Assembly: GCA_963573385.1 (NCBI GenBank)
Contig: CAUYLG010022041.1
Coordinates: forward strand, 1-64,000
Reading direction: 5' to 3'
DNA from: Cacajao melanocephalus
Taxonomy: Eukaryota > Chordata > Mammalia > Primates > Pitheciidae
DNA length: 64,000 nt
Below, piece by piece: positions 12,430 to 24,859 of this stretch. A program made the position numbers and the translations under genes. Position 1 is the stretch's first letter, and each line of letters begins with the position of its first letter. Below the pieces are notes generated by a model. That model did no database searches, was not told the origin of the DNA, and saw only the letters and a program-made list of their open reading frames with translations.

Positions 12430-13755
12430 ATCAGTTGCTGGAGAGTTACTGTGTCCCTTTGGAGTTGTCATATTTCCTTGCTTTGTAATATTTTCTGTGT
12501 TTTTACTTTAATACATACACATCTGAAGTAAGAGTAGCTTCTTTAAATTTTTTGAACTTATTTTTATAGCAGAGGACACTTTACTGAAGATGTATTTATG
12601 GTGTTGGCTGAGTAGAGAACTTTGACTTTGATTCAGAATGTGTGCAATAGTGTAGTCTGTGTAATTTCCTCAGCTGTAACAGCTCAGTGATGTCTATGAT
12701 TTCCTCAGTGGCTAATGATATGGTTATTAGTGGAAATTGTGGTGAAGTTTTGCTGGGGATTGAGGTGCCAACGAGCCAGTCTTTGGGCATCAGTGGTAGC
12801 AGCAGTGGGCTGACTATACCTGTCCTTGGACCCCAGGGATGGCATATATTGGCACCTGTATGAGTTCATTTTCATGCTGCTGATAAAGACATACATGAGA
12901 CTAGGTAATTTACAAAAAAAACAGGTTGAATTTGACTCACAGTTCCACATGGCTGAGGAGGCCTCACAATCATGGTGGAAGGTGAAAGGCATGTTTTACA
13001 TCACAGCAGACAAGGGAGAGAATCAAGCAAAGTGATTTTCCCCTTATAAACCATCAGATTTCCTGAGACTTATTCACTACCACGAGAACAGTATGAGAGA
13101 AACCACCCCCATGATTTCATTATCTCACACCAGGCCCCCCCCCACCCCAACAGCATGTGGGAATTATGGGAGTACAATTCAAGATGAGATTTGGGTGGGG
13201 ACACAGAGCCAAACCATATCAGCACCAGCATTAGCAGGACCAGGCAAGCCAGATCATAGGAATCCAGGTGGCTTGCTCTGATGCTGGTAGTGGTAGCAGT
13301 GGGCCTGGCAGGTGGGCAACTTCTCCAGCCCCTGGGCATTTATAATGGTATGGTGGATGGCAGTAGCTGCTTAGGTCTTGGAGAGTGTATGGGACAGATA
13401 ATGAGCTCCCTTCTTCAATTAGTGCCATCGCATAATTTTCAGACAGCTCTCTATGTTAATTTCAGAGTCTGTGAAACTTGAAGGGCTTGCCTTTGGCTAG
13501 GATTGCAGGAGTTTGAGTGGGAATGTGGAATGCTGGGGGTCTCTCACTTACCCTTTCCCCATGTTGAGGAGTCTCTCTCCCAGATCCCAGCTGATTCTCA
13601 GGCTGCCTCTCCTTCCTTGCTTTAGGTGTTTCCCATCATTTTTCTGATGAATTCCACAGTTATCTCTGAAGTATGATTATCTGTTCACTGCTATGTTTCT
13701 TCATGGTGGAGGTAAGCCAGTGATACCTCTAGTCAACAATCTTGAAGGCTCTCCT
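12430..13755 (-). other. L1M 5' UTR region, split by an LTR
   Basis: More GC-rich antisense text (12590-12856 and 13227-13755) continues the older L1 upstream of ORF1. It contains short degenerate repeats such as 'ggtagcagcagtgggc' and 'ggtagcagtgggcctggc'. The MaLR LTR at 12857-13221 interrupts it cleanly. The end near 13755 ('caacaatcttgaaggctct') is where L1-like text stops by eye. Confidence 0.55.
12857..13221 (-). mobile_element. Solo MaLR LTR (MST/THE1-like)
   Basis: It starts tgtatgagttcattttcat and ends aaaccatatca on the plus strand, and is 365 bp. A perfect 5-bp target duplication GCACC flanks it (12852-12856 and 13222-13226). A C-run (about 13135-13145) lies in its central part. 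There is no internal region, so it is a solo LTR. It sits in the 5' UTR of the older L1. Confidence 0.92.
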
Positions 13756-14260
13756 TGAAGTTTCAAGACAGAAAACTACAGACCTGATAAGAAAAGTAGT
13801 AAATGATTAATTTTCTTCAGAAAAAAATAAGCAAATGGTTCAGATTCTTAAAGACTTTTATTTTTATGAATACACTGAAGATTTTTGAAGGGAGGTATGC
13901 AAGGTTCCATAAAGTAATTTTTAACAGGGAAACCTTGATTAGAAAGCCGATGGAGATGACATAGAGACATCTTAGCAGTAAAAGAAGCCAAGCGTGAACA
14001 CATATGATATAAGTTTTAGAGGTGAGCAAATTATGATTTATTTGTGGAGAATATTTCTGAAGAAGAAAATAAAAACTACTGGCTGAATGTCTCCAAAGTG
14101 CCATGACACAGTAGCAAGATGAAGACTGTTTTCATACTGTTGACAAATAAAATGGTTGGTAGAAATAACATTGGAGATTGTGTTAACTGAGTAAGAAACT
14201 TCTGGTATAGACATGGGATGTAAGTATAAGGAAAAGTTTTGGCGTGGGGAAACTAGAATA
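13756..14260. other. Unassigned AT-rich DNA
   Basis: No recognisable repeat or gene. An antisense open stretch (13817-14104) has no coding features and a hydrophobic, low-complexity composition, so I treat it as chance. Confidence 0.5.
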
Positions 14261-14275
14261 AAAGATCTATTCTGA

Positions 14276-14403
14276 CCAGTCCCAATGAGATGAACTGTGT
14301 ACCTCAGTTGGAAATACAGAAATTTCCCACCTTCTGTGTTGGTCTTGTTGGGAGCTGCAGACCAGAGCTGTTTCTATTTGGCTGTCGTGGTGGCCCTTTC
14401 TCC
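14276..14403 (-). mobile_element. Isolated L1 5'-tip insertion (128 bp) with 15-bp target duplication
   Basis: Read on the minus strand, the insert matches the first ~130 bases of a primate L1 5' UTR: AACAGCTCTGGTCTGCAGCT, then TTTCCAACTGAGGTACACAG, then TTCATCTCATTGGGACTGG. It stops there, with no ORFs, 3' UTR or poly(A). Identical 15-mers AAAGATCTATTCTGA flank it at 14261-14275 and 14404-14418. The perfect duplication shows a retrotransposition-type insertion rather than a leftover of a larger element. Confidence 0.85.
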
Positions 14404-14418
14404 AAAGATCTATTCTGA

Positions 14419-14670
14419 AACTTTACTCTGTGAGTGTCTGAAGTCATACTAGGCATTGTTCATAAATGCCAACATGAGTTCTCTCTTACTTTAATCCTTG
14501 AGGTGGGAGGCAAGGGGGCACACAAGCACATAATAATTTGTAAACCTTATACTAGCAAAGGGAAAGAGGTTTACCCCAATAGTTTATAGCCAGAGTAGAA
14601 TTTAAGGGACATTTAGGAGTTAGTTGGAAGAGAGAACCGAAGGTGTACCTTGCACCAAAATAAATGATTC
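14419..14670. other. Unassigned DNA
   Basis: No repeat, RNA gene or coding region recognised. Confidence 0.5.
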
Positions 14671-14674
14671 TAGA

Positions 14675-14900
14675 ATCTTCCATACTAATAATAGGCAGGT
14701 ATTGAAAATTTACTATTTTTCAGGGACTATGAAATGCCGAAGACAGATTAGGTAACCTTATTATAATAACTTTGTAAGTTAGGAACTCTTTCTTCTTGTC
14801 TTATAGTTATGGACTAAGACTAACTCGTTCAATCTCATATTAGAACAGCTGCAAAAAGAACCTGAATATGAGTGCATATGAAGCCAGGGATTGTCTTATA
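14675..14900. mobile_element. Possible MIR/L2 scrap
   Basis: Weak similarity in order to the old-SINE/L2 theme 'attta..actatgtgcc...ttattatcctcattttatag...aactaag'. It is very diverged and a chance match is possible. Confidence 0.3.
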
Positions 14901-14906
14901 ATGAGA

Positions 14907-15305
14907 TGTATTAGTCAGAGATGTCCCTTGGAGAAATATATATGAATGGGCTCACAATCATGGAGGCCAAGAAGTCCACGATCTGCTGCTTGCAAGCAGG
15001 AGAGGTACTGGGATAATTCAGTCCAAGTCTGAAGGGTTGAAAACCAGGGAAGCCAATGTCCAAAGGTAACGGGGTGAATTTACCTGTCCTCCACCTATTC
15101 CACCTTTTTGTTCAATTCATCCCCTTTGATGGATTGGATGACGCTCACCTACATGGGGGAGAATGATCTTCTTTACTCAGTCTATTGATTCAAATGCTAA
15201 TTTCTTACAGAAAAACTCTCACAGGCACATCCAGAAATAATCTTTTACCAGCTGCCCTGGCATCCTTTAGTCCAGTCAAATTGACATGTAAAATTAACCA
15301 TCACA
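14907..15305 (-). mobile_element. ERVL-type LTR (MLT2-like)
   Basis: The plus strand begins tgtattagtcagagatgtcc and ends aaattaaccatcaca, the inverse of the MLT2-type LTR start (TGTGATGGTTAATTTTA). Interior landmarks include 'tgatggattggatgacgctc', 'tttactcagtctattgattc' and 'cagtcaaattgacatgtaaa'. The length (399 bp) fits. A 5-bp target duplication is not clear. ATGAGA occurs at 14901 and 15311 but is a few bases off the expected right edge. It is an old endogenous-retrovirus relic with no coding capacity. Confidence 0.75.
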
Positions 15306-15324
15306 CATCTATGAGAGGTGATGC

Positions 15325-15535
15325 AAGGTAGTGGTTAAGAGCACAGACTCAAAAGCCAAAGGACCTGAAGTTTAACAGTTGAGTAGCTCAGGCAAGTTAG
15401 CTGACTTCTCTGGGTCACAATTTCCTTATCTTTAACTTGTTTTTAAGAAAAATGAATTAGTTAACACATTTAAAGAACTTTGCTTATTTCCTAATTTCTA
15501 GTCATAACTTAACAAGTATTAAGGGTTGCTATCCT
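15325..15535 (+). mobile_element. MIR SINE
   Basis: The order is 'gtagtggttaagagcacaga', 'tagctcaggcaagttagctg', 'cacaatttccttatctttaa', then the downstream MIR text. This matches the tRNA-derived MIR family on the plus strand. It is diverged, as expected for a mammalian-wide repeat. Confidence 0.8.
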
Positions 15536-15773
15536 AGGCAAAAGAAGTTATAAATAGAAGAGTGTAGCTGTGCATTTGTTGCTCTTTGCCTGCTGCTAAC
15601 TAATTATCCAACAGGCAGGTTTGATCATTTCATGGAAATTACATCATTTTCCTCACATGGCAGCTCCCCCAAATCAGTTCCTGATAAACTTACATTTGAC
15701 TTGCATGCAGTTGCCTATTCCTGCCTTGACATATTGTCCACTCTGATCTTCAATTTGTATCCCAAAGACTGCT

Positions 15774-16060
15774 TTGATTCTGCCATTTAATCCCCAGCAC
15801 TTCTCAAAATCTCTCAATGTTGCTAAAATAAAGTCTCAAATACCCAAATTGGCTCATCACAATCAGGACTTAATTTACCTTTGTCACTATATTTCTCAGG
15901 AGTTCCCTACATACACTCCCTGTTTCTTTAGTGCATTAGTTGTTCCCCGAACATGGCCTGAGCAATCCTGTTTGTTTTTTGACGTACCTTTCAGATACAC
16001 CTGTACAGCTGTATGTATCCCACAACATTTTCCTGATTGCATCTATATCCTGCAATGAGT
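15774..16060 (+). mobile_element. Old LINE relic, probably L2
   Basis: Segments 'aataaagtctcaaatacccaaa' (partly), 'agttgttccccgaacatggc' and 'gtttgttttttgacgtacct' follow the order of the L2 3' region on the plus strand. The 94-codon open stretch over it is incidental. Confidence 0.5.
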
Positions 16061-16620
16061 CTTCTTTCTCCTTAACTTTGTAGAGCTTGTTATCCTGTAC
16101 TTTTGGTATTTACAAAATAAGGCCTGTTTTTTAATTCTACATTTTTAATATCTTATCTCCATAATAATAAACCCTTGGAGCTTAAAGGGGGACAATATGA
16201 AAACAGTACTTCTTTGCCTGTAGACTTTGTATAGTGGATCAGTAAATTACACGAGAAACACTGAAGAAGGGAAATAAACGAGGGGTAATTAAAATCAATG
16301 AGAAATAAAAACCAAACCTGAGGTAAGCGGAAGAAAAATCAGAAAACATCCAGATTTACAAAATCTGTTGTTGACACATGGTTGGCTGAAGGAAACTGTT
16401 AGAAGGTTGAAGATGAGCAATTATCAGTGGGAGATTCCTATTTACTTGTTAAAGGATCCAGAGTGAAATTGAAAACACCTTTGTAACTTGCATGGGAACC
16501 ACACACCTAGGTGAGTTAGTGAAGACCCAGTTGGACAATTTTAGTCAATGTGCGTGGCATGTATTTGTTCTGTGAATGGCAAATGTTTACTGGTCCTACA
16601 ATATTAATGCCATTGCCTTT
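16061..16620. other. Unassigned DNA
   Basis: AT-rich, with no repeat or gene recognised. Confidence 0.45.
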
Positions 16621-16627
16621 GCATTTA

Positions 16628-16740
16628 TATAAAATTCAGATATTTTTCCTTTCATCTGTGTATTCAAAAACGACTGAATATCACTTTATTCAAGGCATGA
16701 TTTTAAATACATTTCAATGCAGATTTGATATCAATAGGAA
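16628..16740 (+). repeat. Copy 1 of a local ~110-bp repeat
   Basis: Shares with 18257-18370 the series taaaattcagat, cctttcat/cctttat, gtattcaa, and the exact 21-mer at 16685-16705 (tttattcaaggcatgatttt plus a). It may descend from an L2 or MIR3-type 3' end. The shared exact 21-mer argues that the two loci are local relatives. Confidence 0.6.
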
Positions 16741-16745
16741 TTACC

Positions 16746-18230
16746 AAGGGAGGTAAGGCTTTGAGTTGGTTTCATTTCTCTGGCTAGTAGGAAAAGAAAG
16801 TTACACTGATGTAGATTTTTTTCACACTCCTCTCCCAATCTACCATAACATAGTAACCATGGGCATCTCTGAGCGCAGCCAGGATTAGAACCTGCAATCT
16901 TTCCTTTCATCACCAGGCTGGTGGATGACTTAAGAGTCCCCTTCAAATATTATATGAAAAGCAATGGGAAGGTGGAGTATGAAACTTGTGAACTCCCTCC
17001 TGTACCACACATACACATAAGACAATACGTTGAAGAGTTATCTCCATTTCTGGGCATTACCAGATTAATGTTCTGAGGAGAACTTTGCTGCATGACAGGA
17101 AAAGCCAGCCCCAGTAGGGACTGTCAAAATGAAAGTTACACACGAGACAAAGTGTCTAGAGTCTTTCCGTGGAAGGGCACAGATAATATCCCCGCCATAT
17201 GCCAGGAGAATTCATTTAGAGGAGAAGATACACAACAAACTAAATTGGGAAAAAATTATTCCTCACCAAGAAAAATAAACAAATTGTTGAGATAATGGCA
17301 TAAGAATTAAAGAACTTCTTGAAGGTGGCAGTTTGCTTTGGAAGGAAGAAATGTAAAGAAGAAAGATTAACAATCCCAGGGAGAGGTGGGTGATTGAACA
17401 GCAAGAAGAACACAATTGAATGGTGGGAGAAATATTTGAGACAGTCAGTAAGGGAGTAAGGGATGAAAACAAAGCAAGACCATTTGGAAAAGAAATCAGT
17501 CCTTGCAACTGGGGAAGTGTCTTTAGAGGTACACAAGGGACAGAGAAATTACCCGAATAACAGATTAAAGAACAAATGAGAAAAGTCTGCCTTCAGAGCA
17601 CCAAGATAATGGGAACCGAGGCTGAAGATAAACCTGAGGAATGGCTGGTTCAGAACCTGATGCCTGGGTTGCTGCTGGTGCTTGCATCCCTGGCATTATT
17701 TATCTTACAAAAACTGCTAGTTAACAGAAGTGACTAGCAGAGATTTTTATTGTAATTCGTAAGAGGATACTGTCCATGGTCAATTGATTTTATAGCCTTA
17801 ATTCAGGATACTTGATGGGAGAAAACAGGTAAGCTTTTGGTGAAAGCAGTTTGCTAGATAAATTACTGCTTGGGTTTTGTTTTTAATTTTAAGTGTATGT
17901 GCTTTAAATAAATGCTTTCAGTTAGGCACAAAAAAAGTAATTTCCAAAGAAGCACAGGTTAGATCCAGATAGGATAATGATGCATATAAATCACTCTAGG
18001 GAGGTTTAGTCATCTTTGCATACTCAGGTACTGTCTGGCAGAAAGTAATTGCTCAGAAAATGTTTCTCTTAATAATAGGCTGTTAGGAGTTTTATAATTC
18101 TATCTTCAGTATTAATCAAAGGAGAGAAACATAGGATTTGTGAGCTAGATGCTGCACAACCTAATGGGGAAAATATTTTTTTCTTCTTTCTCCTTTCTTT
18201 CTTTTAGCCTTACAAGAATAGTCACATGTA
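16746..18230. other. Unassigned DNA
   Basis: About 1.5 kb without a recognisable repeat. Overlapping minus-strand open stretches at 17240-17536 lie over purine-rich DNA and look like chance. No splice-framed exon stood out. Confidence 0.45.
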
Positions 18231-18256
18231 CATTGATATACTATTGTTGCCTATTA

Positions 18257-18370
18257 GCGTAAAATTCAGATTTTAAAAATTTCCTTTATGTATTCAACAA
18301 CAACGATTGAGCTCTCATTTTATTCAAGGCATGATTTTAGTCACGTTTCAGTGAGCCTGATTTCATCATT
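18257..18370 (+). repeat. Copy 2 of a local ~110-bp repeat
   Basis: Pairs with 16628-16740. The exact 21-base match is at 18318-18338, and flanking similarity fades on both sides. Confidence 0.6.
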
Positions 18371-18589
18371 GTGAATAATGAAATAAAAATGAATTGAGGA
18401 ATTTAAGGCCCTTAGTCTATGGACAGGCTGTAAAACCTGTGCCAGTCCTTTTATGAAGACTGCAGATGCAAGTGTGAGTTGGCAAATTGGTAGAGCAAGC
18501 CTGGCTGAACCAAAGTGCCCAGCAGGGGAAATTGGTGGTAACAGATTGTGGTAAGCAAAGGATGACAAATATTGATGCTAATAGTACAC

Positions 18590-18800
18590 GTTATGATATT
18601 TAGTTACAAAACATTGTTATGTGTATGTACTTTGATGTTTGCAAGAATAGGGATCATTGCAGGCTGTTATTGCCATCTTCCCTTTGTAGTGATATAGAGC
18701 ATTTAAATGAGATGTCTAACATCAGTCACATGAATGGCAACAGGTAGAGCCTGGAGCTGAACCCAAGTCCCTTGACTGTAAGCCCAAATCTATTAACCCT
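18590..18800 (+). mobile_element. MIR/L2-like relic
   Basis: The order 'ttattgccatcttccctttg', 'gagatgtctaacatcagtca', 'agagcctggagctgaaccca', 'agtcccttgactgtaagccc' follows an ancient SINE/LINE theme (gagaggttaagtgacttgcc..., gaacccaggtct). Confidence 0.5.
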
Positions 18801-21800
18801 CCCAGTGATGTGTTTATCTTAAGAATTTTGGTGCACAATGCCTAACCATTTAGATATTAGTCCCAAATGGGAAGAATTCCAACTAGCTAGTTGATGGGAT
18901 AATTTTGCGGTAGGGAACCATAATTTTGTGGTACTACCTATGATTAAAATTGAGTTCATGTGACCCTAAATACTAGAAGGGAAACAAGGAGGAAAAAGAA
19001 GAAAGGTGGCTAGATGTCATAATATATCTGAATCAGGAGGTCATTTGACAGGGGAGAATATTTGGTTTCTGAATACATTATAATTTGATAAAATATTAGA
19101 TTGCCTGAAGAATGTAGGAGGTGTAGAAAAATTTGATTGTTGTTTAACAGTACAATCAAAAGGTGATATAGATTAGATGAGTTAAGTTGCAAATTATTAA
19201 CATGAAAGTAACAGATTTAAAAGTAATGTTCTGGAGAGTATAATATGGTGTAAGCATATTGGCGAAGCCATTTATCATTATTAAAGTAAGTAATAAGTGG
19301 ACTATTCGTGACAGAAGAGGTCAATTTCTGCTTTCAAGGTCATGAATATATAGAATATTCAGAGTTCAATCGCAGTAAATACCTAGGGAGAATAATTTAT
19401 CTGGGGATGAAAGAATGGGAAAAGGTCCCATAACAATCCTAGCCATATTCAGAGCCAATCCCAACGAAGAAAATAATACATGGGTCAGGATGAAAAACAC
19501 TTTCAAAGAAAATACAGCTATAGGGAAATATGAAGAGGGGATAATTGCCCTTGCTTAGAGGTAAAAATAACATAATTAGATCAATTAGAAATTTCATTAC
19601 TGTACAGGAATGGCTTTGGGAAGTAAGCCCGGGAATGGCCGGGAAACCTCACAGTCTACTTCACCCTCCTCTCCAGGCTAGAGACATGGGAGGAAGACAA
19701 GCCAGTTCTTCAAATAATCATCATTCTTCTGCTCTGAAAGCAGATGGCTGCATGTTTCAACTCACAGGCTTGCACCACAGTCCTTTCATGAGGCAATTCT
19801 AGCCATTGTTGTGCTCAGCAAATCCGTGCACCAGGGAGAGATTTACCTCCCCTGGCTGTGCTCCATGAAGATGGGATTTCTACACACTTTGTATTTCTAG
19901 GAGCTCATCTTCTCTCCCATTCTCAGTGGGAGAGAGGATTAGGCTCACCTGTAAACTTGTAAACTCAGCTCATTTCTAATAAGTTCAAGTTTTATGATTT
20001 AAAAAACTTTTATCAGTAAATAAAGGTCACCCATCTGGCAGCAATGTGTCTATTTGGCTCAGCTTTGGTTTTCTACACTATGTTATAAAAATATTACAGT
20101 CTAGTGTGGCATTAGCAAAGTGTGACATCTGGGCTTATACAAAATATAGGAGTTGGCAGAGGGACTAATTTCTTTTCTGAAAAATTGTCATGGCTGATAG
20201 GGACCGAGGACAACACAGTGACTGAGAATCCAGCCCAGGACATTGCTGTAATTCAACCAGACTTGCTTGTGAGCTTAGCAGCATCCTCCACAACGTCTGC
20301 CTGGAAACAGGGAAGGAGCCTAATTACCCCAGAGGATAACGTTGATGGATTGCTGTGGACCTAAAATAGAAGCTATTTTAGCACAACAGAAAAATTTTCT
20401 CTACCTGCAGTGCTAGGTGGCCATGCATTCAAGAATTAAATGAGACTGCTTCAGAAAATACTATAGGTATGGCAGTAATAAAGCTGGCAGCTTTTCAGTG
20501 GGTTTAGATGTTAGAGCATTTACTTTGGGGGCTGAAAAATGTATGATTAAATTTTGGCATTGCTTTTAGGTGGTAATGATTTTTATTAAATTCTTTTTTG
20601 TATGAATCCCTTTATGAGTTCATGACAAATGCCATGTTTATTTTTTTTTTCCCTTCAGGCTCTCTGGGTTTATTTTAATGCACCGTAATCTAAAAGATAT
20701 TGAGTCACTGACAAAAAGAATACATGCATCTGGACAGGGCCATTGTGCAATCTCAGTTAGAAACTTTTTTTTTTTTTGAAGAAAAGAGAGCAGATCACAT
20801 TTAAAGAAAATTTATTTTCTCATCTCTTAGCATTCAATTTTTGTGAAGATTCAGGCACTATTAATGGCCAGTGGAACTTCTGTAAGTTAAAAATTGCAGT
20901 AGCAATTTTTTTCACAGGGGTAAAAAAAAGTCCCTAAGCTTTAAGATGTTTGGATATCAAAAGCTACAATGCCCATTTAGGGAAAACTACGGTGAAAATT
21001 GTTTAGTCATCCAGATGATTAAAAACATGCAAATCCAATGCTTTTATGAAGTTTTGCATCATGGTAACAGGAAATAGATTTCTGTGACTTGTGCAGTGAG
21101 TACGTTGTTCCCTTTGTTTTTTAATAAGTGGTAGTGGCCAAGAGGGAATGCCATAAGCTTCCTTCTGCCTGCCCTGTGTTCGCCGTGCCCACCCATCCTT
21201 CTTCAATGTTGGGTTAGCAAATTGCTGCAAGTTCCCATCTGCTCGCTGGGGAGCACCTTTCTCAAGGGAATATGTAGGCAGATTATCTGGGAGAAAGAGA
21301 TCAGTGTGTGCACTCATTTGCCGGGAGCCAGGGCACATTGGGAGCCCATCTCAGAATGGACAGGGAGCACAGGCTTCTGCGTTTTCATTTTTCACATGAG
21401 GAAGTCACTGCATGGGGAGGTTAACAGAATGGCCAGGATCCATGAGACAATAAGGGAACCCAACCTGGAGGGCAGGTCCCCTGGCTCCTCCCCATTAGCT
21501 CTCTCTGGCTAATTACTGCCATATACACCACTGGGCTTTATCATTCATTGCTTTCTTCAGACTCTGAATAATTTCTATTCCAGTAGTCAAGAGAATGACT
21601 ATATGCTTCTGGAATTTATGGGGATGATCGCAGGGGTCATGAAGAGATCCAGGGACCAGGGTGGTTTATACTTTCCTTTAGTAGTTCTACAGATTTTGTT
21701 TCACAAAGAGCCTCCTAACCCCGCAGCCACTTTGTTATTACAGAGATACAGCACTATCTGCTACATACTTGGGTAGCTGTGGGATTTAATGAGCACCTTT

Positions 21801-22230
21801 TGCAGTGAGATTTTCCTGACCTCCCTTCTGTGTGGCTGCTATTGCCATTGTTCTGCACTTCGTATTTTTCTTCTTTTCTCAGGGGATACTCAGAATGAAA
21901 GAAGAGGCTGACATACTCCCTGGGGTTGAAGTACCTGGGCATCCCAAGAGCACCCAGCAGGGCACACAGAGATTCCTGTGAAAGTGACCTGGGGCTGCCC
22001 TTCGAGAGTGTACTTCTGTCCTGTTTCTTTTGCCCCTGATCCCAGTCTCCTGGAAGCTGTCTCTCTTGCTGCTCTGTTAGCAGGCCAGCTCTGGGTTACT
22101 TGCCTCAGTCCCTAAGCCAGTCTGGATGAAGGGTTGGCTTATATGAATAGCCTTTCTCTCTACTTCTTCTATGGCTGTGGAGTTTGAGCTTGAGATATAT
22201 TATCAAACTGGGAGTGGAGTCAGTGGTTTA
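18801..22230. other. Unassigned, mostly unique DNA
   Basis: About 3.4 kb. It includes poly(T)/poly(A)-like runs (20640-20652, 20766-20778) and a somewhat more GC-rich part (21150-22140). An 80-codon plus-strand stretch (20122-20364) and overlapping opposite-strand stretches (21003-21338 and 21222-21512) have no family features I recognise. Confidence 0.45.
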
Positions 22231-22274
22231 CAAGTCATAGCACTGTATGCACCCAATAACATAGACACAAATGA

Positions 22275-23155
<881 letters not shown>

Positions 23156-23189
23156 CTCTACCTTCTTAATTAATTAACTTGGAGATTCA

Positions 23190-23350
23190 TTGTATTTAGT
23201 GGAAAGAAGATGGACTTTGGGAGACATATATACTTGGGTATAATTTGTGTTATTTTATCAGCCTCAGTGTTCTCATCTATAAAATAAGTATTTGAGTATA
23301 GCAACTTTATAAAGACAGTGTGGCTTAGGTGAGATGTTAATTCTCTATTT
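23190..23350 (+). mobile_element. MIR SINE, diverged
   Basis: 'agatggactttgggagacat', 'cagcctcagtgttctcatct' and 'ataaaataagtatttgagta' follow MIR order on the plus strand. Confidence 0.6.
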
Positions 23351-23800
23351 AATAAATACAAATTTTCTGTTCTTTAGCCTTGGTTTCCACCAGTTTAACC
23401 ACCCAGAGTTTTAGCCATCTTTTGCCCAAATATAGTCCAGATACCAGAGGCTGTCCCATTTGCTCTGCCAAAAAACCTGCCCTGCCTGCATGGGATTCCC
23501 TTAGTTGACCTCCCTTATTAATAATGGTCTCAAGTATTTTGTGAATTGAATTCCATAAGGGCTGCGGTTGTGTGAATGAAGGCTGATTCTAACAGTGATG
23601 TGCCCTTTGTGTCTCAGGCACCCAGCTGTCTCTCTGGAGCCAGTCCTGAAGCCAGGAACATTTCTCTAGGCCTGGACTCTATGGAAACTTTGCTTATTCT
23701 CCCTCCTTTTTCTTACAACATAGTGATGACTAATCTAAGGTAATAAAATAAATGGACATAAACAGAAAGGGGGGCAGAACAATACTGAATCCTCTACAAA
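23351..23800. other. Unassigned DNA
   Basis: No repeat or gene recognised. Confidence 0.45.
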
Positions 23801-23809
23801 TATGTTACA

Positions 23810-23960
23810 TTTAATCCTTACCACAGCCCTATAAGATAGGTGTCCAGATGGGAAGATCGAGGCTTACAGAGGCCAATTTGTTGACATGCATGTAGGTAGT
23901 AAGTGACATGTTCAGTGTCTGATCTTAGATAAGTGTGATGCAAAAGCTGCTGTTATTTCG
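23810..23960 (+). mobile_element. MIR/L2-like relic
   Basis: 'tttaatccttaccacagccc', 'tataagataggtgtccagat' and 'gaggcttacagaggccaatt' match the common ancient theme of the MIR/L2 group. Confidence 0.6.
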
Positions 23961-24344
23961 GTAATACCACCAGCTCCAGACCTATGAACAGCATGTCATT
24001 TTATGACCATGCTACATAAAATGTAACGGTTACATCCAGTTTTTCTAGGTTATGCTGTGGCTAATGGACAGTTGCCAAAACTCAGTGCCTTATTCTCATA
24101 TTAATTGTTGGTATAGGTCTACTGTTCATGTCATATTCATGTGGGGTTGATGCTGGAGGAATAGAGCAGTGACAGGACAATACAGTGGCTCTTAAAGCTT
24201 CTTACAGTAAAACACATCACTTCTGTCCACATTCCATTGGCCACAGCTGATCACATGGCCAAACCTTAGTCAGAGTTATATGACTTATATTCATTCCATA
24301 AGGATAGTCACTCTGGGGTGGGAATGCTAGAAAAGAGGGTGAAG
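23961..24344. other. Unassigned DNA
   Basis: No repeat or gene recognised between the old relic and the next Alu. Confidence 0.45.
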
Positions 24345-24701
<357 letters not shown>

Positions 24702-24859
24702 TTACAATGCACACAGTAGGGTTCCTGATACCATGCTTTCCTCAATTTCCTCATGTTTGGTGGCTCCTCTCAGTTTCTCTTACTGGCTCTTCCTCTTTCT
24801 CGACCTGAACTCTAAACACAACAGAGTCCTGTGATGCATTTCAGGCACTCCTTCTCTAC

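Noticed and set aside
14901..15316. ATGAGA as a 6-bp target duplication of the MLT2-like LTR
   Set aside because: The right copy is five bases beyond the expected LTR edge, and ERVL elements make about 5-bp duplications.
21003..21512. Overlapping ORFs on both strands in a GC-richer stretch as a gene
   Set aside because: No splice or promoter context and no recognisable domain. GC-richer DNA has fewer stop codons by chance.
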